Position numbers and translations under genes: made by a program. A stretch of DNA of 57,682 nt, taken from assembly GCA_023432805.1 (NCBI GenBank), contig JAEYUG010000008.1, positions 1 to 57,682 on the forward strand. Reading direction: 5' to 3'. Shown piece after piece: positions 51,564-57,682 of the stretch; positions within the stretch are counted from its first letter, which is position 1, and each line of letters opens with the position of its first letter. The notes beneath the pieces were generated by a model. That model was given only the letters and a program-made list of their open reading frames with translations, was not told the DNA's origin and ran no database searches. This stretch comes from Bacteroidota bacterium (GTDB lineage: Bacteria > Bacteroidota > Ignavibacteria > SZUA-365).

Positions 51564-51593
51564 CCGAACCGGTAAGATTGCTTACCGGTTCGG
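51564..51593. terminator. Perfect 13-base-pair hairpin between two genes
   Basis: Stem CCGAACCGGTAAG / CTTACCGGTTCGG with loop ATTG. It lies between the stop of the isomerase-like gene (51632) and the start of the DUF1579-like gene (51533). No T run follows on either strand, so it is not a classical intrinsic terminator; it could stop, attenuate or protect transcript ends, or be another copy of a palindromic element. Confidence 0.55.
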
Positions 51594-51631
51594 CATGGAA
51601 GTGGTCGCATATGTTACCGGGTGATCGTCGA

Positions 51632-52777
51632 TCAGACGAGCGGTGCGAGCGGGGGAAGCCGGTCGGGCCGCGCCGCCCGGGCGCGCACGAGATAGGCCTC
51701 GAGCCATCCGCGGGCGCTGTCGGGATGCGAGGTCGCGTGCATGATCGACGCGTGATCGAGCTCGTTGACGCGGTCGCAGGCGGCACGGATCGCATCGATG
51801 TTGATGCGGATCGCGGTCTCCACGGGCATGCGCTCGGGATTGATGTCGATGCCCATGTATCCCGCGTAGCCGTACATCTTCAGCGCGTAGCAGAGCGCCT
51901 CGAACTGCTCGGGCGAGACCGCGCCGATGTTGAGATCCTGATCGTAGTTGCCGAGCGGCTGGCTGTTGACGTGCATGTGCGCGAGGCGCGCCTCCGCAAG
52001 CGGCCAGCTGTAGGCGGTGGGGAGATCCTCATAGCCCATGAGCACGTGGCCGATTTCGGGATTCATGCAGGCGAGCGCATGTCCCTCGTCGAGTAGCGCG
52101 CGGTTGGCGGGCTCGCGCAGGCGCTCTTCGACCATCCGGCAGAGCAGCACGCCCTCGGGCGTCGTGCCGAAGAGGATGTGTCCGCGCGGTTCGTAGGGCT
52201 TCGGTTCGAAGGCGATGCGCACGCCGGGAACGGCATCCATCGCGGCGGCGAGTCCGTCGACGAAGCGGTCGCGCATGGCGACCATGTCCACGCCGAAGGA
52301 GAGCTCATAGCCGTCGATGCCCGGCCAGACGACCGCGAAGTCGGTGTCGAATTCCCGGTTCATCTCGAGCGCGCGGCGCGTGAGCGCGATGGCCTCGTCG
52401 CGCGTGCGTGGGTTGGCGTTGGAGAGCGAACCCCACTCGAATTCCTTCGCGCGGAAGAGCAGCGGAATGATGGTGAGGATGCGGATGCAGGTGTCGCGTG
52501 AGAAGCTGCGCCATAGCTCGGCATTGTCTTCGTTGATCTCGTTCGGGTAGTGGGCTTCGATGCCGGCGAGTCCGTCGGAAGCCAGCCGGGCCGCGACCTC
52601 GAGCCGCGCCTCTATGGCCATGGGGTCGGCATACCGCGAATGGAAGCGACTGTCGGGCGGCGTGAAGTACCAGATGCCCGCCGAGATCTTCGGAGCGAGC
52701 GTGAACGCGTGCAGGTGTGCGACCAGCTCGACGGGCGAGCGCCGCTGTGCCTGCATCCTCAAATCGACAAGAGCCAT
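51632..52777 (-). CDS. Xylose-isomerase-like TIM-barrel sugar isomerase
   Basis: Cytoplasmic isomerase of 381 aa. Seen: SAGIWYFTPPDSRFHSRYADP, DGLAGIEAHYPNEINEDN, FEPKPYEPRGHILFGTTPEG (metal-site Glu and Lys), MNPEIGHVLMG, and LAHMHVNSQPLGNYDQDLNIG (metal His/Asp), ordered as in the AP-endonuclease/xylose isomerase superfamily. It is not a classical class I or II xylose isomerase. AAGGA is about seven bases before the ATG at 52777. With xylulokinase nearby it may supply a ketose to that kinase; the substrate could also be a rare aldose. Confidence 0.8.
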   Translation of the reverse strand: MALVDLRMQAQRRSPVELVAHLHAFTLAPKISAGIWYFTPPDSRFHSRYADPMAIEARLEVAARLASDGLAGIEAHYPNEINEDNAELWRSFSRDTCIRILTIIPLLFRAKEFEWGSLSNANPRTRDEAIALTRRALEMNREFDTDFAVVWPGIDGYELSFGVDMVAMRDRFVDGLAAAMDAVPGVRIAFEPKPYEPRGHILFGTTPEGVLLCRMVEERLREPANRALLDEGHALACMNPEIGHVLMGYEDLPTAYSWPLAEARLAHMHVNSQPLGNYDQDLNIGAVSPEQFEALCYALKMYGYAGYMGIDINPERMPVETAIRINIDAIRAACDRVNELDHASIMHATSHPDSARGWLEAYLVRARAARPDRLPPLAPLV

Positions 52778-52809
52778 GCATGTTCCTTGTTGTGGTGACG
52801 GATCGCAAC

Positions 52810-52857
52810 GGACGGACGGGGGCGTCCGTCCTCCTGGACGGACGGGGGCGTCCGTCC
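52810..52857. repeat. Two intergenic hairpins GGACG...CGTCC, REP-like
   Basis: Copy 1 (52810-52831) and copy 2 (52836-52857) both have nine-base-pair stems (GGACGGACG / CGTCCGTCC) and the loop GGGG. The only gap between them is four bases. They follow the stop of the large beta-propeller gene (stop at 52860) and precede the isomerase-like gene. Stem core GGACG / CGTCC is shared with the hairpins in the heparinase-like gene. Confidence 0.85.
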
Positions 52858-52859
52858 TC

Positions 52860-55800
52860 CTAATGCTGTACGCGCACGAGTGCGCTGCGACGCGCAGGGC
52901 CTGCGGTGACGCTGCACAGATACACGCCGCTCGGCAGCGACGCGGCATCGAACTGCAGTTCATGGCGTCCCGCACCACGGCGTCCCTCGTCGAGCACGGC
53001 CACCTCGCGGCCGAGCAGATCCGACAGGGCCACGCGCACGGAGGCTTCCGATGGGAGATGGTAGGTGACGCGGGCGCCGGCGGACACGGGCTGTGGCACG
53101 ATGCCGAGGTCGAGCACCGCGGCCGGGGCATCCCTTCCCTCCACCGCCACGAGACGCGGCACGGGCGCGACCACGAGCTGCGTGCAGACGGTCGCGGCCT
53201 CCGTGTTGACGCCCTGCATCAGGGCGCAGATCTGCGCCGTGCGCCAGACCGAGTCGGGACGCGCACGCACGTGCAGCGTCATCACGAGGGAATCGCCCGC
53301 CGCGATTGTGTACCCGCTCACGCTGGCGATCGAATCGTCGACGACTATCCACTGCGGAAGCGCCGGCTCGAATCGGACATCGAGCGCCGCGAAGGGAGCG
53401 GGATTGCGTGCGACCATGCGCAGGGGAAAGACGGTGTAGGATCCGTTCGGCGACGGACTCCCCTCATAATCAGCGATCGACGGTAGATAGCGCAGCGTGT
53501 CATGAGGGATGGTGCCGACCGAGAGATCCGCGCGGAGCGGTGCGGGCATGCCCTGCACGCGCAGCGGAAGCATCAGGTTGGCGTTGGCGCTGCTGCTGTC
53601 GTCGCGGAGCGTGACGCGCAGAATCAACACGGTGTCGCGCGGCTGCTCGTAGAGGCGCAGCAACCACGAGACGGTGTCGCGCTGACCCGCGGCGAGCGGC
53701 GTCGCCCATACGAGCTGCGTGGCCGTGTAGCCGCGTTCGAGCGTCATGCTCGACGAGGACTCCAGTGTGGCGGTGACATGCCGGGCGGGAGCAGGACCCG
53801 CCTCCACGATGGCATCGAGGCGCACGACGTTGTAGCCCCCATAGACGCTCGGACGTCCCCCCGTGCGCCAGTGCGTGGTGTCCCACGGTACGGGATCCAC
53901 ATCGGCGACGAGCACACCCGCGAGCGCGGGCTTCGGTCTCGGTGGCACGACGACGGTGACCTCGCGCGTGATCGGCGGGAACTGCACCGAGCGCATGGTG
54001 CAGGTGAGCACGACACGCCGATACGTGGTGCCTTGCTCGGTGCTGATGTTCCAGACCTTCTCATCCGATGTCGCGCCCGGCGCGAGCGCGGTCGTCATCA
54101 GCTGCGCGGCCGGTGCGAGCACCGTGTCAGGGGAGCCGGTCGTCACCTCGATGCGCACGCTGTCGAGCGCGGTGCTGCTGCCGTTGCGCACGGCGACGCG
54201 CAGGGAGAAGGGATCAGGGGTGCTCAATCCCGTGGTGGAATCGATGCCCAGCGTGTCGCGCTCGGGTGTGGCGATGATCGACACGTCGAGGGCGTCGAAG
54301 GCCCACATGCGTCCGACCGAGTACGAGGCGATCACGTAAAGCACGCCGTCGGGCGAGTAGCTGATGGACTGGGGACGGTCGAAGGTCGAAGGGATGATGC
54401 GCCAGGTGTCGCCGTGGTCGGTGGACATCCGCACGCCGCTGTGATGGCAGATGAAGATGGTGCCGTCGTCGGCGATGTCGATGCCGGTCACGGAGCCGAG
54501 GCCGTGGACCCAGCCATCCGGCGGGAAGAGTGCGGTCCACCCCGTGTCGGACGTGCGGCGCCGATAGACCTGTCCCGTCCATGGCGGGAGGGCCCCGCTC
54601 AGATCCTCGCACCAGAAGAGGGTGCCGTCGCGGTCGACAGTGACGGATCCGTAGGGATTCCGATCGGGGATCGGGCGGCCGAGCGCCACCCAGCTGCCGC
54701 CGCCGTCGGTCGAGGTGTATGCGCCGGCCGGACCCGTGGCGTAGAGCCGTCCCTGGTCGTCGGCACGGAGCGTGGCGAGCTGCAGCGTGGTCGGGGCATC
54801 CCCCACCGCCTGCCATGTCGCGCCCTCGTCGCTTGAGCGGTAGAGGGAGTCCCCCTGCGCGCAGGCGAACAGGGTGCCGTCGCCGGTGCGTGCGATCGCG
54901 AGCGTGGTGAGCGAGCGCAGCGGGGGCGTGATGCGCGTGGTGGCGCCGAGGGGATCCACGCGCCAGATGCCCGCGCCGTTGGCGGCGGCGTAGACCTGCC
55001 GCGTGCCCGCGCGCACGAGCGAACTGATGAGCGAGGCGGGTACGAGGTCGCGCCGCTGGGTCCACGTGCGGCCGGCATCCTGCGTCGTGAAGACGCCCGC
55101 GCCGCGCGTGCCGGCGATCACGACGCCGTTCGCGAAGGCGACGAGCGTGCGCGGCAGGTTGTTGGCGCCGTAGCCGTTGCTGTGCACGACATCGAGCGGG
55201 AGGATGCGGTCGGCACGTTCCCAGACGAAGCCGCCGCGGCTGCGGTAGAGTCCATGCGCCACCGAGCCCGCGAAGAACGTGCCGTCGGAGCGGTGGGCGA
55301 GTGCGACGATCATCGAGCGTTCGGCGCCGAGTGCGCTGAAGCCGTCGAAGGCATCCTGCCAGGTGGCGCCGCCGTCCGACGAAATGCGCACGCCGCCGCC
55401 GTTCTCCTCCATGCGCGTGTTCTCGAGTCCGATCAGCAGCATCGTGCCGTCGGATGTCATCGCCGCGATGCGGTTGTCGCCGTTCGGGCGTCCGGTCGGC
55501 AGCACGCGCGACCATGTCGCACCGTTGTCGGTGGAGCGTTCGATCCACGTCGTGTGCTGGTAGCGGACGACGAGCGTGCCGTTTGCGAGGCGCACGAGCT
55601 GCGCGATGCGGTCAGTGGTCGAGAGCAGGCGCGTCCATGTGACACCGCGGTTATTGGTCACGTGCACGCCGTACAGATCGGCCACGTAGATCGCATTGCC
55701 GGCGGCGAGCACCGTCTGCACATCGCTGGTGAAGGTCGCGAAGTGGTGAAGGACGTCGGCGTCGGGTGACGATGTCCAGACATCATAGCCACGTGCGAGC

Positions 55801-56189
55801 AACAGGTTGCGGTTCGCCTCGAAGGCAACGCAGCGGAGTCCCTCGCCTACGAGTGCAGTCCCCGACCAGGTCAGGCCTTTGTTGGAGGAAAGGAACATCC
55901 CGTGCTTCTGCGTGCCGGCGTACAGGACTCCACCTTCGCTCATCGCGAGCAGGGTGCACTTCGCATCATTCGGGGGAAGCGGTCTGGGAATCCACGACGT
56001 GCCGTCGTCGGAGGAATACCAGACGAGCCGGTCTCCTGCGGAAGTGAACACGTCGCGACCGGCACCACCGGTGATGGTTCGAATGTCGATGGTCGGGACG
56101 CCGCCGGCGTCCTCCCAGAACGACTGCGCGGCACATGTCGAGGCCAGCAGCAGGATTACGGCAGCACAACGCAGAATCATGCGATTCAT
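52860..56189 (-). CDS. T9SS-secreted BNR/sortilin-type beta-propeller protein
   Basis: Large exported protein, 1109 aa. Seen: signal peptide MNRMILRCAAVILLLASTCAAQ, then at least nine BNR/Asp-box repeats of form S-x-D-x-G-x-T-W (SSDDGTSWIP, SSNKGLTWSG, TNNRGVTWTR, STDNGATWSR, SSDGGATWQD, TQDAGRTWTQ, SSDEGATWQA, STDGGGSWVA, STDHGDTWRI) across about 30-640, two or three Ig-like beta domains to about 1030, and a C-terminal T9SS type A domain (VSAGARVTYHLPSEASVRVA, LLGREVAVLDEGR, LPSGVYLCSVTAG). GGAGG eight bases before the ATG at 56189 supports the start. Propellers of this kind bind protein or sugar ligands; the function outside the cell is not known. A hairpin array follows its stop. Confidence 0.88.
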   Translation of the reverse strand: MNRMILRCAAVILLLASTCAAQSFWEDAGGVPTIDIRTITGGAGRDVFTSAGDRLVWYSSDDGTSWIPRPLPPNDAKCTLLAMSEGGVLYAGTQKHGMFLSSNKGLTWSGTALVGEGLRCVAFEANRNLLLARGYDVWTSSPDADVLHHFATFTSDVQTVLAAGNAIYVADLYGVHVTNNRGVTWTRLLSTTDRIAQLVRLANGTLVVRYQHTTWIERSTDNGATWSRVLPTGRPNGDNRIAAMTSDGTMLLIGLENTRMEENGGGVRISSDGGATWQDAFDGFSALGAERSMIVALAHRSDGTFFAGSVAHGLYRSRGGFVWERADRILPLDVVHSNGYGANNLPRTLVAFANGVVIAGTRGAGVFTTQDAGRTWTQRRDLVPASLISSLVRAGTRQVYAAANGAGIWRVDPLGATTRITPPLRSLTTLAIARTGDGTLFACAQGDSLYRSSDEGATWQAVGDAPTTLQLATLRADDQGRLYATGPAGAYTSTDGGGSWVALGRPIPDRNPYGSVTVDRDGTLFWCEDLSGALPPWTGQVYRRRTSDTGWTALFPPDGWVHGLGSVTGIDIADDGTIFICHHSGVRMSTDHGDTWRIIPSTFDRPQSISYSPDGVLYVIASYSVGRMWAFDALDVSIIATPERDTLGIDSTTGLSTPDPFSLRVAVRNGSSTALDSVRIEVTTGSPDTVLAPAAQLMTTALAPGATSDEKVWNISTEQGTTYRRVVLTCTMRSVQFPPITREVTVVVPPRPKPALAGVLVADVDPVPWDTTHWRTGGRPSVYGGYNVVRLDAIVEAGPAPARHVTATLESSSSMTLERGYTATQLVWATPLAAGQRDTVSWLLRLYEQPRDTVLILRVTLRDDSSSANANLMLPLRVQGMPAPLRADLSVGTIPHDTLRYLPSIADYEGSPSPNGSYTVFPLRMVARNPAPFAALDVRFEPALPQWIVVDDSIASVSGYTIAAGDSLVMTLHVRARPDSVWRTAQICALMQGVNTEAATVCTQLVVAPVPRLVAVEGRDAPAAVLDLGIVPQPVSAGARVTYHLPSEASVRVALSDLLGREVAVLDEGRRGAGRHELQFDAASLPSGVYLCSVTAGPARRSALVRVQH

Positions 56190-56236
56190 GGCAACACCTC
56201 CAATGACGGCTGATCCTTAAAACTACGCAACATATG

Positions 56237-56283
56237 CGAAAGAAAGGAGGGTGGACGTCCTCGTCCACCGACCTTTCTTTTCG
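56237..56283. repeat. Long composite hairpin of the GGTGGACG family between two genes
   Basis: Inner stem GGTGGACG / CGTCCACC with loop tcct (56250-56269), then two unpaired bases on each side and an outer stem of about nine pairs of AGAAAGG / CCTTTCT type (56239-56247 with 56272-56280, extendable to 56237/56283 by one bulge). The inner stem is identical to that in the heparinase-like gene repeats, and GGTC is next to it on the same side of the opposite strand. It sits between the partial lyase gene stop (56304) and the propeller start (56189), with no T run. Confidence 0.85.
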
Positions 56284-56303
56284 TCCACCGAACTGTCTCA
56301 CAT

Positions 56304-57682
56304 TCATCGCTTCAGCAGCGCCGGGTCGGGACGGGTGCCGCTGCGCAGGGCGCGCAGGGCCGAGAGGCTTCCGATGTCGGTGGCGAGATGCACCTCGAGC
56401 ATGAGCCATGCCCGCACCGCGCGCACATCCACACGGATGTGATCCCCCACACGCAGAGTGTCGCATCCCCCCGCCACATGCATCGCGCCCACACTCGCTC
56501 CCTCGCGAAAGAATATCCACTCGCCCTCGAACACGAGCGTGTCGAGCGTCGCCGGCACGTGCAGTTTCGCACGCTGCACCGGGGCGTCCGGCGGCACGTC
56601 CCATTCAACGAGCAGGCGGTTGGCCCGCTGCCAGGTTCGCTCAAACGGACTCCCCCCCTCCCACTTCGCGGGATCCGCATACGAGGGCTTCGCGCCCACG
56701 ACCTGCGAGAGCAGCGTCTTCGGCTCCTCCGGAAAGAAGGCCGCCAGCTCGTCGGCGCTCCAGTATGGCACGCCGCCGAAGATGGAGGCGTTCTCGTCGG
56801 GTGTAGCCATCACGAGCGACCAGGTGTGCTGCTGGATCGGCGAGACGATGCCGCTGTCGAGCGACCCAAGCACGAAGGCGCGCGTGGCGAAGAGCGTCTT
56901 CATCGCCGTGCGCCGCTGGCCGTCGTCGCGCCGCAGCACGGGACGCGACCACACGCGCGTGCGCAGCTCGTAGGGCTGCCGCCGGTCGAGCGCGCGGCGC
57001 AGCACCGCGTCGGAGGGACGCCACGTCGAGAGCGCCGCAAGCACCTCGGCCTGCGTGCGCGAGGCGCCGTCCGCACCGAAGTACAGCCACGCCATTCCGG
57101 ATGCCGGACTCCGTTTCGGCCGCAGCAGCGTCGCGTCGGTCGCGCGCGCCTGCGCCCCGCCGTACATGCCGTCCACCTGCGCCGCCGCGAAATCCCCCAC
57201 GATGCGGTCGAGTGCCCGTCCCGCCTCCGCCCGCATCGCACTGTCGCACGCGAAATCGTGCACCAGCAGCAGCGGCGCCATGTACACCGGCATGTAGACC
57301 GGCGAGTCGAACTCCGACAGTCCCTCGCGCGCCGTCTTCGCGAACCACCAGCGCAGGTACTCCTCCGCATCGCGACCGGCAGACACAAGCGGAATCCCGG
57401 CGGGATACGCCACGTCGCGGTCGGGATGCCGCTCGGTCTCGAGCAGGATCGACGCATAGTACATCAGCCAGTGATTCTCCGTGTCCCCGCGGTACGGCGT
57501 GTAGCTGCGCCATGCCAGGTCGATCGCCGAATCGATCTCCCTCGGCAGCCCCTTGCCCGCATGCAGTGCGAGCGCCGTCACGTTCACCATCCAGAACACG
57601 TCGCCCGAGGGATCCGAGAGCAGTCGCAGCGCATTCTCGCGCGTGCGCGCCGTGGCCGTGCCGTTGCGGAACTGCACCGCGC
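56304..57682 (-). CDS. Toroid lyase-like protein, 3' part (runs out of window)
   Basis: C-terminal 459 residues of a larger protein whose start lies beyond the window end; the GTG near 57677 is internal. Seen: helical repeats with DTENHWLMYYASILLETE and EFDSPVYMPVYMAPLLLVHD (about 70-160), MYGGAQARATDATLLRPKRS, then a beta half with EWDVPPDAPVQRAKLHVPAT and ISRVDVRAVRAWLMLEVHL-like strands. The EFDSPVY segment resembles EYMSPTY of the protein at 36397-38364, so the two are probably related lyase or toroid enzymes. No export signal can be judged. It ends with a stop 114 bases before the propeller gene. Confidence 0.6.
   Translation of the reverse strand, partial: AVQFRNGTATARTRENALRLLSDPSGDVFWMVNVTALALHAGKGLPREIDSAIDLAWRSYTPYRGDTENHWLMYYASILLETERHPDRDVAYPAGIPLVSAGRDAEEYLRWWFAKTAREGLSEFDSPVYMPVYMAPLLLVHDFACDSAMRAEAGRALDRIVGDFAAAQVDGMYGGAQARATDATLLRPKRSPASGMAWLYFGADGASRTQAEVLAALSTWRPSDAVLRRALDRRQPYELRTRVWSRPVLRRDDGQRRTAMKTLFATRAFVLGSLDSGIVSPIQQHTWSLVMATPDENASIFGGVPYWSADELAAFFPEEPKTLLSQVVGAKPSYADPAKWEGGSPFERTWQRANRLLVEWDVPPDAPVQRAKLHVPATLDTLVFEGEWIFFREGASVGAMHVAGGCDTLRVGDHIRVDVRAVRAWLMLEVHLATDIGSLSALRALRSGTRPDPALLKR

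Noticed and set aside
56237..56283. Intrinsic terminator
   Set aside because: Strong stem but no T run on either strand; the inner stem copies a repeat found inside a gene, so a repeat element is the better description.

Overview
The window is G+C-rich (mostly in the mid-60s per cent by eye). Nearly every gene lies on the minus strand. Two exported proteins end in a C-terminal domain of the type IX secretion (Por) kind, and leaders are Bacteroidota-like with only some clear Shine-Dalgarno sequences. This points to a high-G+C member of the Bacteroidota/Kapaibacteriota/Rhodothermota side of the FCB group. The rank below that is an inference. I saw no rRNA, tRNA or CRISPR array.

Layout. 1-222: right end of an ISL3-like insertion sequence. 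334-7618 (minus): a three-gene defence operon, res / AlbA-ATPase regulator / mod, i.e. a type III restriction-modification system in reversed order with an inserted Schlafen-AlbA protein. The target-recognition part of mod is an A+T-rich island. 7807-10326: a large T9SS-secreted protein resembling glycoside hydrolases. 10401-11453 (plus): an RluA-type pseudouridine synthase whose catalytic aspartate position is glycine; it is the only complete plus-strand gene. 11328-16694 (minus): a two-component operon (TPR sensor kinase, NarL-type regulator, pirin, 58-residue membrane protein). 16797-17972: an exported RCC1-repeat protein.

18199-48737 (minus) is a carbohydrate-catabolism supercluster of 25 genes, many overlapping by 1 to 14 bases. 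It contains xylulokinase, SbcD/SbcC, a Gfo/Idh/MocA dehydrogenase, a nitrilase-family amidase, a nucleotidyltransferase, galactokinase, a lyase-like toroid protein, a CUT1 ABC importer (two permeases plus a binding lipoprotein, no ATPase), two unassigned proteins, a heparinase II/III-like lyase, a six-hairpin glycosidase, a GH36-like alpha-galactosidase, a small lipoprotein, a nucleotide-sugar-type epimerase, a DapA/NanA-type aldolase, an AGE epimerase and an SSS symporter. Together these look like uptake of an oligosaccharide, removal of galactose and other residues, and routing of the sugars through kinase, oxidoreductase, aldolase and isomerase steps. The actual glycan is not deducible from the sequence.

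48830-57682 (minus): an ImmA/IrrE-DUF4411 toxin-antitoxin-like pair, a frameshifted small exported beta-barrel gene, a DUF1579-like protein, a xylose-isomerase-like TIM-barrel protein, a very large BNR/sortilin-type T9SS cargo protein, and the 3' part of another toroid lyase-like gene that runs off the window.

The most unusual feature is a set of short perfect palindromes with four-base loops. They occur between genes (52810-52857, 56237-56283, 51564-51593). Comparable palindromes sit in frame inside two genes, where they are tandemly expanded: a 48-base unit in the heparinase-like gene (29111-29287) and a 36-base unit in galactokinase (39011-39082). They resemble REP or Rickettsia-palindromic-element behaviour and deserve a genome-wide search.
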